Shown here: piece by piece, positions 53,704 through 62,663 of the stretch
Position numbering within the stretch: position 1 is the stretch's first letter
Layout: every line of letters begins with the position of its first letter
Assembly (NCBI RefSeq): GCF_963675965.1
Contig: NZ_OY780935.1
Coordinates: forward strand, 62,001 to 126,000
Reading direction: 5' to 3'
Length of the DNA stretch: 64,000 nucleotides
Origin: an uncultured Celeribacter sp.
Lineage (GTDB): Bacteria; Pseudomonadota; Alphaproteobacteria; Rhodobacterales; Rhodobacteraceae
Notes under the pieces: model-generated
Told to the model about the DNA's origin: nothing
What the model saw: only the letters and a program-made list of their open reading frames with translations
The model's database searches: none
Made by a program: the position numbers and the translations under genes

Positions 53704-55509
53704 TCAGAACAGGGCGCAGGCCCCTTCTGTGGCTGGGCCAGCCTTTTCGCGGAAGGCTTCGAAGAGCTCGCGGCCCAGACCGACCTTGTTGGCGGAAAGA
53801 TCTGCGGTGACTGCGGTGCGGGTGTCGAAGTCGGCTTCCAGCACCTCCAGCGTACCAGCCACGGCATCCACTCGGACCAGATCGCCATCGCGCAGTTTGG
53901 CGATGGGGCCGCCGGTGGTGGCCTCCGGACAGACGTGAATGCAGGCGGGCACCTTGCCCGACGCCCCCGACATGCGCCCGTCGGTGACAAGCGCCACTTT
54001 CAGCCCGCGGTCCTGCAGGACGGCGAGTGTCGGGGTCAGCGAATGCAGTTCCGGCATGCCATTGGCGCGCGGCCCCTGAAACCGGACGACAACGACGGTG
54101 TCTTCGGTGAACTCGCCCTTCTGGAAGGCAGTTTTGACGTCATTCTGGTCGTGAAAGACGCGCGCTTTGGCCTCGACCACATGGTGTTCGGGTTTCACGG
54201 CGGAGACTTTCATCACGCCGCGGCCAAGATTGCCTTTGAGCTCCTTGAGGCCGCCGGAGCTTTGGAACGGATCGCCGCAGGGGCGCACGATCTTGTCGTT
54301 GAGCGGTTCGGTCGGGCCGGGCACAAAGGTCAGTTCGCCATTGATCAGCTTGGGGTCCTGCGTATAAAGCGACAGCCCGTCGCCCGCCACGGTCTTGACG
54401 TCTTCGTGCAAAAGCCCGGCTTTGAGCAATTGCCCGATAAGATAGCCCAGACCGCCGGCGGCGTGGAAATGATTCACATCGGCCAGACCGTTGGGATAGA
54501 CCTTGGCCAGCAGCGGCACCACATCCGAGATGTCGGAGAAATCCTGCAGGTCGAGGATGATCCCGGCGGCGCGCGCCATGGCAGGCAGGTGCAGCACAAG
54601 GTTGGTCGAGCCGCCCGTGGCCATCAGCCCGACGATGCCGTTGACGAAAGCCTTTTCGTTCAGGATCTGCCCGACGGGGCGATAGTCATTGCCGAGGGCT
54701 GTCATGGCGAGGGCACGTTTGGCGGCCTCTTTGGTCAGCGCGGTGCGCAGATCGGTGCCGGGATTGACGAAGGAGGCACCGGGCAGGTGCAGCCCCATGA
54801 TTTCCATCAGCATCTGGTTGCTGTTGGCGGTGCCGTAGAAAGTGCAGGTGCCCGCGCCGTGATAGGCGGCCATTTCGCTGTCCATCAACTCGCGCCGGGT
54901 GATTTCGCCGGTGGCGAACTTTTGGCGGGCGGCGGATTTTTCGTCATTGGTGATGCCCGAGGTCATCGGTCCGGCGGGCACAAAGACGGTGGGCACATGG
55001 CCGAAGCTGGCCGCCGCGATGGTGAGGCCGGGCACGATCTTGTCGCAAACCCCCATGTAGAGCGCGGCGTCAAAGCAATTGTGCGACATGGCGACCGAGG
55101 CGGCCAGCGCAATGGTGTCGCGCGAAAACAGCGACAGCTCCATGCCTGGCTGGCCCTGTGTGACGCCATCGCACATGGCGGGCACACCGCCCGCCACCTG
55201 CGCTGTGCCGCCGGCTTCGCGGGCGGCGGCGCGGATCAGGTCAGGAAAATGTTCATAGGGCTTATGGGCCGAGAGCATGTCGTTATAGGCGGTAACAATG
55301 CCAAGGTTCGGGGCGCGCCCGTCTGCCAGCGTGGGTTTGTCTTCGGCCATGGCAGCATAGGCATGGGCCTGGTTGCCACAGGACAGATGCGCGCGCACGG
55401 GGCCCTGATCGGCGGCCTCGGCCATCCGGCTGAGATAGGCCTCGCGGGTGGGGCGGGAGCGTTCGATGATACGGGCGGTGACGGCGGCGATCTGAGTGTT
55501 CACGGGCAT
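53704..55509 (-). CDS. edd: Phosphogluconate dehydratase
   Basis: A 601-residue IlvD/Edd-family iron-sulfur dehydratase. It turns 6-phosphogluconate into KDPG, the first committed Entner-Doudoroff step. MCDGVTQGQPGMELSLFSRD, CDKIVPG and AGPMTSGI hold cluster and substrate residues, and VALVTDGRMSGASGKVP near the C-terminus is family-specific. eda, normally its neighbour, lies 5.6 kb downstream behind two autotransporter genes. Confidence 0.95.
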   Translation of the reverse strand: MPVNTQIAAVTARIIERSRPTREAYLSRMAEAADQGPVRAHLSCGNQAHAYAAMAEDKPTLADGRAPNLGIVTAYNDMLSAHKPYEHFPDLIRAAAREAGGTAQVAGGVPAMCDGVTQGQPGMELSLFSRDTIALAASVAMSHNCFDAALYMGVCDKIVPGLTIAAASFGHVPTVFVPAGPMTSGITNDEKSAARQKFATGEITRRELMDSEMAAYHGAGTCTFYGTANSNQMLMEIMGLHLPGASFVNPGTDLRTALTKEAAKRALAMTALGNDYRPVGQILNEKAFVNGIVGLMATGGSTNLVLHLPAMARAAGIILDLQDFSDISDVVPLLAKVYPNGLADVNHFHAAGGLGYLIGQLLKAGLLHEDVKTVAGDGLSLYTQDPKLINGELTFVPGPTEPLNDKIVRPCGDPFQSSGGLKELKGNLGRGVMKVSAVKPEHHVVEAKARVFHDQNDVKTAFQKGEFTEDTVVVVRFQGPRANGMPELHSLTPTLAVLQDRGLKVALVTDGRMSGASGKVPACIHVCPEATTGGPIAKLRDGDLVRVDAVAGTLEVLEADFDTRTAVTADLSANKVGLGRELFEAFREKAGPATEGACALF

Positions 55510-55976
55510 GGCGGGCCTTTGTAGCTCTGCGGGTCAGTGAGGCGCCTGTGCATTTTGGCGAAGCACCCCTGTGAGGGACTATGCGCTGTTTTGCGGCGCA
55601 GAGCCAAGGGCAGGGGCGTAAATCCGCCGTGATGCGTAAAAACCGGGCGAAAAGCACGACATGTCGCGCCGGTCGTCCAGCCAGATGGCAGCGCCTCGGG
55701 TTTGTTAGCGCTAACTTACACCAAGTCCGGGGCGGCTGTCCATGGGGGCCTCCGCCTTCTTTTGCTAAAAGTCATGATATATTATGTGACATCATCGCTC
55801 GCTGCGCGCCGAATTTCTGAAAATGCTGCAATGCGGCGGGATTGCCGCTGATGCATAACGGGTCTTCTGAAACGTCTGTCGTCGGGGACGCAGAGATCCC
55901 CTAGGTTAGAGGCAACGGGAGGATCAACGCGATCCAACGCGGCGTGATTGCTGCAAGACAGACACAAGGTGATCTT
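55510..55976. other. Regulatory gap between edd and small gene
   Basis: No gene seen in these 467 bases. It holds the GTTAGCGCTAAC operator and presumably the edd promoter on the minus strand, and the promoter of the small plus-strand gene at 55977. The stretch 55770-55800 is AT-rich. Confidence 0.5.
55704..55715. promoter_or_regulatory. LacI-type operator upstream of edd
   Basis: GTTAGCGCTAAC is a perfect 12-base palindrome about 195 bases upstream of the edd start. It shares its core with the site before eda, which supports joint control by one LacI-family repressor. Confidence 0.75.
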
Positions 55977-56129
55977 ATGAAACACACGACACAAGGCAGC
56001 ATCGACCTGTTCGCCATCGAAAAAGAAGCTCATGATCTGCGCGGTCAGATGACTCGTGATGCTATGATCAGCTTTGGCAAATGGCTGCGCAGCCATTTTT
56101 CCCATCACAGCGGCGGCAAGCTCGCCTGA
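55977..56129 (+). CDS. Small Rhodobacterales protein (RSP_7527-like)
   Basis: A 50-residue protein: MKHTTQGSIDLFAIEKEAH, then a short amphipathic helix (ISFGKWLRSHF). It resembles, from memory, a family of tiny proteins named after Rhodobacter sphaeroides RSP_7527 and DUF1127-like tails. AAGG precedes ATG at 55977. Its function is unknown. Confidence 0.6.
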   Translation: MKHTTQGSIDLFAIEKEAHDLRGQMTRDAMISFGKWLRSHFSHHSGGKLA

Positions 56130-56171
56130 TCGCTCTTCCGCAGCGCATCAAACACTTGTAAGAGGGCTGGT

Positions 56172-57377
56172 ATGACCGAGCCCTCTTTTTCTTTGCCGAC
56201 CATCCGTTTGAAACCCAAAGCCAACGCCCGGGCGATCCGCCACGGGGCGCCTTGGGTCTATGACAACGAACTGGTCACCGATCGCCGCACCAAATCCCTC
56301 GTCCCCGGCAGCCTTGCCCGGCTCGAGGATGCAGAGCGCAACTTCCTCGCAATCGTGGGGGTCAATCCCAACAGCCGTATCTTTGCTCGTGTGCTGGACC
56401 GGGCCGAGGACACCGTGCTGGATCAATCCTGGTTTGAACGGCGCCTGCGTGCCGCGCTGGCGCACCGCAGCCAAATGTTCGAACATCCTTTTTACCGGCT
56501 GGTGCATGCCGAAGCTGACGGGTTGCCGGGGGTGATCATTGATCGGTTTGGCGAGACCGCCGTCGTTCAGCCCAACGCTGCTTGGGCCGATGTGCTGATC
56601 ACGCCTTTGGCCGAGGCCCTGCGTCAGGTGACCGGGGTCCCCACCGTGGTGATGAACGGCACGGGCCGGGCGCGCAGCCTTGAAGGGCTGGAAGAGGTGA
56701 CGCAGGTTCTTTCGGGCGCGGTCGAGGGGGCGATCCCGGTGCCGATGAATGGTGCGACCTATATGGCCGATCTGATGGGCGGGCAGAAAACCGGGCTGTT
56801 TTTCGACCAACGGCCCAACCACGCTTTCGCGCAACGCCTTGTCGGTGACAAAAAGGTGCTCGATGTGTTTTCCCATGTCGGCGGTTTTGCCTTGGCTGCG
56901 CTGGCGGGCGGCGCGGCGTCGGCGCTGTCCGTGGATAGCTCTGCAGCAGCGCTGGAACTGGCCGAAAAAGGCGCGGCTGAGATGGAGAAATCCGATGTCT
57001 TTTCAACGCGGAAAGGCGATGCTTTTGATGTGATGGCGCAGCTTGCGCACGAGGGTGAAGCCTTCGATGTGGTGATCTGTGATCCGCCTGCCTTTGCGCC
57101 ATCCAAGCCGACCTTGGAGAAAGGCCTTCGGGCCTATGAGCGCGTGGCGCGCATGGCCGCGCCACTGGTGCGCGAGGGCGGCTATCTTGGGCTGTGTTCC
57201 TGTTCTCATGCGGCGGATCTGGACAAATTCCGTACCGCCTGCAACCGGGGGATCGGGCGCGCCGGACGCTCTGCGCAGCTGATCCACACCGGCTTTGCCG
57301 GGGCCGACCATCCGTTGATGCCGCAACTGGCGGAAAGCGGTTATCTGAAAGCGCTGTTCTACAGGCTGATGCCGTGA
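56172..57377 (+). CDS. rlmI: 23S rRNA (cytosine-C5) methyltransferase, RlmI-like
   Basis: A 401-residue class I SAM methyltransferase. An N-terminal PUA domain (about 8-80; IRLKPKANARAIRHGAPWVYDNEL) binds RNA. The middle segment contains QKTGLFFDQRPN, and the Rossmann part has VLDVFSHVGGFALAALAGGA (SAM site), DPPAFA (catalytic) and CSCSHAA with the catalytic Cys. It matches RlmI/YccW, which modifies 23S rRNA. Its stop overlaps the GTG start of the next gene. Confidence 0.88.
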   Translation: MTEPSFSLPTIRLKPKANARAIRHGAPWVYDNELVTDRRTKSLVPGSLARLEDAERNFLAIVGVNPNSRIFARVLDRAEDTVLDQSWFERRLRAALAHRSQMFEHPFYRLVHAEADGLPGVIIDRFGETAVVQPNAAWADVLITPLAEALRQVTGVPTVVMNGTGRARSLEGLEEVTQVLSGAVEGAIPVPMNGATYMADLMGGQKTGLFFDQRPNHAFAQRLVGDKKVLDVFSHVGGFALAALAGGAASALSVDSSAAALELAEKGAAEMEKSDVFSTRKGDAFDVMAQLAHEGEAFDVVICDPPAFAPSKPTLEKGLRAYERVARMAAPLVREGGYLGLCSCSHAADLDKFRTACNRGIGRAGRSAQLIHTGFAGADHPLMPQLAESGYLKALFYRLMP

Positions 57378-57913
57378 AAGTCCTGCTGGACGCCTGTGTG
57401 CTCTACCCGACGGTGATGCGTGAAATCCTGTTGGGGGTGGCGGCACGCGGGCTCTATACGCCGCTCTGGTCGGATCGTATTCTTGAAGAATGGGCACGTG
57501 CCGCGCGCAAGCTTGGGCCGGCGGGCGAAGCGCAGGCTCGTGGCGAGGTGGCGCTGGTGCGGGCGGCCTGGCCGACGGCTGCCGTTGCCCCGCACAAGGG
57601 ACTGGAGGCGCGGCTCTATCTGAAGGACGAAAACGACATCCATGTTCTGGCCGCCGCGATCGCGGGCCGTGCCGATGCGATTGTCACGATGAATGCGCAG
57701 GATTTCCCGCGCCATGTGCTGGCGGAAGAGGGGCTTGAGCGTTGGGATCCGGACGGGTTTCTCTGGCGCCTGTGGTCGGATTGTCCGCAAGAGGTTGCCC
57801 AGGCGGTTGAGGCCGTGCGCCAAGAGGCAGAGCGTCTGTCAGAAGCGCCCTGGGATTTGCGCAAGCTGTTGAAAAAGGCGCGACTGCCGAAGCTGGGCAA
57901 GGCTCTGGGCTGA
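57374..57913 (+). CDS. PIN-domain protein (RSP_2648-like)
   Basis: About 179 residues with a PIN nuclease-like fold: KVLLDACVLYPTVMREIL (first Asp), DRILEEWARA (Glu), ENDIHVLAAAIAGRADAIVTMNAQDFP (Asp residues). The start is GTG at 57374, overlapping the methyltransferase stop as GTGA. No antitoxin gene is beside it, so it is not an obvious toxin-antitoxin pair; coupling to an rRNA methyltransferase suggests an RNA-related role. Confidence 0.82.
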   Translation: MKVLLDACVLYPTVMREILLGVAARGLYTPLWSDRILEEWARAARKLGPAGEAQARGEVALVRAAWPTAAVAPHKGLEARLYLKDENDIHVLAAAIAGRADAIVTMNAQDFPRHVLAEEGLERWDPDGFLWRLWSDCPQEVAQAVEAVRQEAERLSEAPWDLRKLLKKARLPKLGKALG

Positions 57914-57928
57914 GTGTGTGTCACGGCC

Positions 57929-58612
57929 TTAGCGTGACCAGCTGGCCTCATTGGCTTCGATGGCCTTGATGCGCTCTTCGGTTTTGGGGTGGCTCATCAG
58001 CCATGCGGGAGTCTTGGCTCCGTGGGCGCCGGTCAGATGCGGCAGTTTTTCAAACAGGCTTTTCTGCGGGGTCGTGCCCAGACCGGCTTTGGTCATCAGG
58101 GCTGACGCATAGGCGTCCGCCTCATATTCATCGTTGCGCGACAGTTTGGCTGCCAGCAACGACGTCAGCCAGCCCGCGATATAGACCCCCAGGCCGGGGA
58201 TGAAGCGCGACAGGATCATCGCCAGTGCGGTGCGCAGTGCATTTTGTCCCGAAAAGTCGATCATCCGTCGCTTTGAATGCCCCAGCGCCACATGTCCCAG
58301 CTCATGGGCAATGACCGAGGCCATTTCTTCGGCGCTCAGTTTGCCTTCGCGAAAGGCATTGTAGAAGCCACGGGTGATATAGACCTTGCCATCGGGGGCG
58401 GCGAGCCCGTTCACCGGGTCGATCTCATAGAGGTAGACACGCACCCGCGGCAGGTCTAGGGCACGGGCCAGTTTGCGAAACACGCGCTCCAGCTCCGGAT
58501 CTGCCAGTTCGCTGGACTGCGCATCGAGCTGGCGCACAGTGCGCCAGGCCGAAAACCGGTACATCGCAAGGCCCATGAGCAGGGCGAGAAGGAGGGGGGT
58601 GAACTTCAGCAT
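57929..58612 (-). CDS. M48 family metalloprotease
   Basis: A 227-residue zinc protease. One N-terminal membrane helix (about 3-20) precedes the catalytic domain, with HELGHVALGH as the zinc motif and NDEYEADAYASALM supplying the third ligand Glu. Related to HtpX/BepA-like quality-control proteases; the target is unknown. It converges on the PIN gene with 15 bases between stops. Confidence 0.87.
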   Translation of the reverse strand: MLKFTPLLLALLMGLAMYRFSAWRTVRQLDAQSSELADPELERVFRKLARALDLPRVRVYLYEIDPVNGLAAPDGKVYITRGFYNAFREGKLSAEEMASVIAHELGHVALGHSKRRMIDFSGQNALRTALAMILSRFIPGLGVYIAGWLTSLLAAKLSRNDEYEADAYASALMTKAGLGTTPQKSLFEKLPHLTGAHGAKTPAWLMSHPKTEERIKAIEANEASWSR

Positions 58613-58669
58613 GGCCTCAATATGGGGGCGATGGGGTCGGGAAGGAAGGGCAAAGGAAGCAGGGAGCGA

Positions 58670-59854
58670 TCACTTGCCCAGCACTTTCATGCCGCGGTCC
58701 AGCCCCTCGAGCGTCAGGGGCACCATGCGCTGTTCGAAAATCTGGTCGATCATCGCTATGGATTGGGTGTAGGTCCAATGCGCCTCAGGCACCGGGTTCA
58801 GCCAGAGGTGATCGGGCCATGTTTCACGCGCCCGGCGCAGCCATGTTTCCCCGCTCTCCTGGTTCCAGTGTTCGTTGGCCCCGCCCGGCATGGCGATCTC
58901 ATAGGGCGACATCGAGGCATCGCCCACGAAGATCACCTTGTAATCCTTGCCATAGGTGTTGAACACCTCGCGGGTGGGCACTGTGTCGCTCCAGCGCCGG
59001 ACGTTGTCGCGCCAGACGCCTTCGTAGAGACAGTTATGGAAGTAGTAATATTCCAGATGTTTGAATTCGGCGCGGGCGGCGGAAAACAACTCTTCGACGA
59101 CTTTGATATGATCGTCCATCGATCCGCCGACATCGAAAAACATCAGCACTTTGACCGCGTTCCGCCGTTCCGGTCGGGTCTGAACATCGAGGTAGCCATG
59201 TTCCGCCGTTGAGCGGATGGTGCCGTCCAGATCCAGTTCTTCATGCGCGCCGTCGCGGGCCCATTTGCGTAGACGTTTCATCGCCACTTTGATGTTGCGT
59301 GTGCCCAGTTCAACACTGTCGTCGAGATTGCGAAATTCTCTTTTGTCCCAGACCTTTGTGGCGCGGCGGTGTCGTGATGTGTCCTGACCGATGCGCACGC
59401 CTTCGGGGTTGTAGCCATAGGCGCCAAAGGGCGAGGTGCCGCCGGTGCCAACCCATTTGTTGCCACCCTGATGTCGCCCCTTTTGTTCCTCAAGGCGTTT
59501 CTTGAGTGTTTCCATGAGCTTGTCAAAGCCTCCTAAGGCTTCGACTTCGGCTTTCTCGGCGTCGCTCAGGTGCTTTTCAATCTGTTTGCGCAGCCAGTCC
59601 TCGGGCAGGTCGATCGCCTCCAGAACGTCATCTGAAGAAATCTTTTCAAGTCCTTCGAAAACCTTAGAAAATGCCCGGTCGAATTTGTCGAGGTGGCGTT
59701 CGTCCTTGACCATGATCGCCCGGGCCAGAAAATAGAAGCCCTCAATGTCATAGGTGGTCAGCCCGGCGTCCATGGCCTCCAGAAACGCCAGAAATTCCCG
59801 CAGAGATACCGGGACACCTTCGGCACGCAGGCTGTCAAAGAACGGCAGGAACAT
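58670..59854 (-). CDS. VWA-domain protein, CoxE-like
   Basis: A 394-residue cytoplasmic protein. The N-terminal helical half (FDSLRAEGVPVSLREFLAFLEAMDAG; coiled coil near 100-140) is followed by a von Willebrand A domain with the MIDAS motif DVGGSMDDH (the usual DxSxS reads DxGxS) at about residue 240. CoxE-like proteins work with MoxR/CoxD AAA ATPases to assemble or activate metal enzymes or complexes. Here the MoxR gene is 2.8 kb upstream on the same strand, with other genes between. Confidence 0.85.
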   Translation of the reverse strand: MFLPFFDSLRAEGVPVSLREFLAFLEAMDAGLTTYDIEGFYFLARAIMVKDERHLDKFDRAFSKVFEGLEKISSDDVLEAIDLPEDWLRKQIEKHLSDAEKAEVEALGGFDKLMETLKKRLEEQKGRHQGGNKWVGTGGTSPFGAYGYNPEGVRIGQDTSRHRRATKVWDKREFRNLDDSVELGTRNIKVAMKRLRKWARDGAHEELDLDGTIRSTAEHGYLDVQTRPERRNAVKVLMFFDVGGSMDDHIKVVEELFSAARAEFKHLEYYYFHNCLYEGVWRDNVRRWSDTVPTREVFNTYGKDYKVIFVGDASMSPYEIAMPGGANEHWNQESGETWLRRARETWPDHLWLNPVPEAHWTYTQSIAMIDQIFEQRMVPLTLEGLDRGMKVLGK

Positions 59855-59867
59855 GGTGCGTGCCTCC

Positions 59868-60032
59868 TCAGATCAGCCGTTCGACCAGCACCGTTAGGAA
59901 CAGGCCAATCAAGGCGGCAATCAGGAAATACACCGCAGCGTATTGCAGCTTGTCGAGACGGTTTCCGCCGCGTTTGGCGGCCATGCGCCACCCCAGGATG
60001 GTGCCCAGAATGGCCAGCACGATGACGATCAT
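59868..60032 (-). CDS. Small two-helix membrane protein (54 aa)
   Basis: A 54-residue protein: helix 1 (MIVIVLAILGTILGW), a basic loop (RMAAKRGGNRLDK), and helix 2 (AVYFLIAALIGLFLTVLVERLI). A purine-rich GGGAGCG lies before the ATG, and the stop is 13 bases before the VWA start, so the two are cotranscribed. Its fixed place suggests it may anchor or regulate the VWA protein. No family recognised. Confidence 0.7.
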   Translation of the reverse strand: MIVIVLAILGTILGWRMAAKRGGNRLDKLQYAAVYFLIAALIGLFLTVLVERLI

Positions 60033-60095
60033 ATGTTGCGCTCCCTTCGCGTGTCTGGATCAGCTGCGCCGGTCTCTGGGGCGCGCGCCGGCTCG

Positions 60096-61490
60096 TTACT
60101 GCGCGATGGCGGCGACCTCCGAGACACGGGCCTGAACCAATGCATCTGACCCAAAGCCATATCGTGCCCATCCAAGACTGTCGAGACGCACGCTGCGTGC
60201 TTCGCCAAGACGTCCCAAACCTTGGAGGGCTTCGGCCTCGGTCAGCATCAGAGAGGCCAGAAGGGCGGCGTTCTTGCTGTCGCGGGCGGCGGCGATGGCA
60301 TGGGCGGCAATTTCATAGGCGGTCTGGTCCTGCCCTGCAGAAAGCGCCATGGCCGACAGATGCATGGCGACATGGGCGCTGTGGAAGCGGGTCTGTGGCG
60401 ATTGGCCATAGATGCGGGCCGCGGTCAGCAGGGCAGACTGTGCGCGGGCCGGGTCCGACGTCATCGTCAGGCGCCCCAGCAGGAACCAGGAAAACCCGGC
60501 GCGGGTGTCTTGCCAGCCCTGCGCCTGCGCCATCGCAACGGCACGTTCGGCGGCCTTTTGGCGGCTGCTCAGCGATCCGCTGTCCATGGCGCGAGTTACG
60601 GCCTCGACCCAGGCGCGCGGGCTGGGGGCGAGGGCGGCTCTGCCGCCACCGCGTCCGGACGGGTGGATGCGGTCCAAAATGGCGGGCAGCCGTGCTGCCA
60701 CTGCCGCGCGATCCATACCTGAGTGCAGCTCGGGCGCATAGGTGGCGCGCAGGATCACCATGTCGAAGGGGGTCAGGACCGAATGGATGTTGTCATCGTT
60801 GAACACGCTGTCGGGCAGCCGGAATAGATCGTTGAGCGGCCCAAGCGCCTGCGCCAGTTCTTCGTGCAGGCAGTCGCGTATTTCCTGCGGGGCCTCGTCA
60901 TCGGGGATGAAAATCGCCAGCCGTTCACGGGTTTCCACGGTGGTCCAGCTCAGTTTGCGGTTGCTGATGTGTTTGAATTCGGACCAGTCCGAAACATTGG
61001 GCGCGACAATACAGGCGGAATTGGGCGCACGCCGGGCCAATTCGCGGTGCGGCAGCGTCTGGATGGTGATCGAGGCCGAACTGCTGGCGGGCACGCGGGT
61101 GATGGAAATCCCGGCTTCGCGATCCAGACGCGCCAGAAGCTGTGCGAGATCGGGGCCGAGAGAGACCGGAATGCGCGCCCCGGTTATGCGCAGAGTGATT
61201 GGACCCTCAAAGCGGGTGAATCGGTGCAATGGCGTGCCGTTTTCCAGCGCAAAGCTCAGCTCCAGAAAATCCTGCGCGATGGAGGCGTTTGACCGGCTGG
61301 TCTGTCCGGGCGCCGACGCCGGAAACAGTTTCATCGGTGGTAGGTCGATCTTGGCCGTCGAAGGCGACTGTGGGCGCTGTGCGCCATCGCCCATCACGCA
61401 GCCGCTCAAGGTGGCACAGGTTGCCAAAGCGACACCCAAGGGGCGCAGGAAACGGAAAAAAGCGTGCGGGCGTGCGGGAGGTGTCGTCAC
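60096..61490 (-). CDS. DUF2927-like lipoprotein
   Basis: A 464-residue lipoprotein: TLSGC is the lipobox (Cys at about 31). The central part (EEI-like region CLHEELAQALGPLNDLFRLPDSVFNDDNIHSVLTPFDMVILRATY) matches DUF2927 and carries a probable HEELAQ metal-type motif. The C-terminal 150 residues are helical TPR-like repeats. It would sit in the outer membrane facing the periplasm. Function unknown. The HEExx...motif hints at a metallopeptidase-like fold; treat with caution. Confidence 0.75.
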   Translation of the reverse strand: MTTPPARPHAFFRFLRPLGVALATCATLSGCVMGDGAQRPQSPSTAKIDLPPMKLFPASAPGQTSRSNASIAQDFLELSFALENGTPLHRFTRFEGPITLRITGARIPVSLGPDLAQLLARLDREAGISITRVPASSSASITIQTLPHRELARRAPNSACIVAPNVSDWSEFKHISNRKLSWTTVETRERLAIFIPDDEAPQEIRDCLHEELAQALGPLNDLFRLPDSVFNDDNIHSVLTPFDMVILRATYAPELHSGMDRAAVAARLPAILDRIHPSGRGGGRAALAPSPRAWVEAVTRAMDSGSLSSRQKAAERAVAMAQAQGWQDTRAGFSWFLLGRLTMTSDPARAQSALLTAARIYGQSPQTRFHSAHVAMHLSAMALSAGQDQTAYEIAAHAIAAARDSKNAALLASLMLTEAEALQGLGRLGEARSVRLDSLGWARYGFGSDALVQARVSEVAAIAQ

Positions 61491-61593
61491 ATGAAAGCCT
61501 GTCTGTGAAGGGGCGCGGCATGTCGTTGCCGCGGCTGTGATGACACTATGTCACGCAAAGAATGAACGCAAAGACAACAGATTGTGTCTGCAC

Positions 61594-62043
61594 TCAGCTG
61601 TTCGGGCGTTGGTATTTGATGAACGGGGTGAGTTGTCCGATCCGGTCATAGAGCCTGCGCGCAGTGGTGTTGAACTCCTGCGTCGTCCAATAGACGTTGG
61701 GCGTGCCGTTCCGGTCGGCGACCTCATAGACACCCGTGATCAGTGCGCTGCCGACACCGTGGCCGCGGGCATCGGGGGCCACGTAGAGGTCTTGCAGATA
61801 ACATACGTCTTCACAGCGCCAGTTATGGGCGTGGAAGATGTAATGCACCAGTCCGACAAGTTTGCCGTCCAGTTCGGCAACCAGTGCGCCGCGCTCGACA
61901 TGCTGCGGGTCGATCTGGCGCCGGAACGTCGTTTCATAGATGTCGGCGCTCAGGGTGGTTTCATAGAACTCCAGATAGGCGTGCCAGAGCGTCTGCCAGT
62001 GTTCGCGGTCATCAAGCGTGAGGGGGCGGATGTTCAGTGCCAT
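61594..62043 (-). CDS. GNAT family N-acetyltransferase
   Basis: A 149-residue single GNAT domain. Acetyl-CoA pyrophosphate loop: VAPDARGHGVGSAL (Q/RxxGxG/A). ATG at 62043 begins the domain (MALNIRPLTLDDREHW). The acceptor is unknown. The gene lies between the DUF2927 and Cys-rich genes on the same strand, perhaps by chance. Confidence 0.87.
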   Translation of the reverse strand: MALNIRPLTLDDREHWQTLWHAYLEFYETTLSADIYETTFRRQIDPQHVERGALVAELDGKLVGLVHYIFHAHNWRCEDVCYLQDLYVAPDARGHGVGSALITGVYEVADRNGTPNVYWTTQEFNTTARRLYDRIGQLTPFIKYQRPNS

Positions 62044-62123
62044 ATGCGGAGGTCCTTTTGCGCGACAGCCCCGCAAGGTGGCGTAGCGCGCTCTTGGTTG
62101 TGTCGTTTTGACTGTTGGAGCGT

Positions 62124-62624
62124 TTAAAGCCCGGGCACGTTGCACTCGCGGACATAGAGATCCGAAACCGGACGCGAACAGGTCAGTGCTCGCGCATAGG
62201 CCATGGCCGCTTCGTCACAGTCCGCGGCAGCCTGGAGGTAGCCCTGACGGGGCGCGGTGCAGGACTGGGGCACGCTTGCTGAGGCCGATGGGCAGGCCGG
62301 GGTGACATCTTCAGTGTTGCTATTGGTGGTGCGGCAGGCCCCGCCGGTCCATTCATAGCGACAGGCGGTGTCGAAGAACGTTGGCGTGGCGTCATAGGCG
62401 CAGGCGTTGAGTGCGCCGCAGGACGCGCTGTCGGTTGCGGGCAGGGCGCAATCCCGGCTGAGATTGTCGCAGATTTTGACGGTGTTGCAGACCGAGCGCG
62501 TGGCGCGGCAGGCACTTTCGGCACGGGCATAGAGCGCATCGCAATCGGGCGCGGCATGAAGCGCACCGCCTTGCAGGGCGCCGGCGGTCAGAGCCAGCGC
62601 GAGGATGACGGGTTTGAGATTCAT
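62124..62624 (-). CDS. Cysteine-rich exported protein
   Basis: A 166-residue secreted protein: signal peptide about 1-24 (ending LHAAP), then about 14 cysteines, many in CxxxC or CN-type spacing (CDALYARAESACRATRSVC, CSRPVSDLYVRECN). Disulfide-stabilised and likely periplasmic or surface. No family recognised. Confidence 0.7.
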   Translation of the reverse strand: MNLKPVILALALTAGALQGGALHAAPDCDALYARAESACRATRSVCNTVKICDNLSRDCALPATDSASCGALNACAYDATPTFFDTACRYEWTGGACRTTNSNTEDVTPACPSASASVPQSCTAPRQGYLQAAADCDEAAMAYARALTCSRPVSDLYVRECNVPGL

Positions 62625-62663
62625 ATCCGGTCCTTTGCGATTGGTCGGGCGCCGGATAGGCGG

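Noticed and set aside
57374..57913. Toxin of a toxin-antitoxin pair
   Set aside because: No small antitoxin gene precedes the PIN gene; it is coupled to an rRNA methyltransferase instead.
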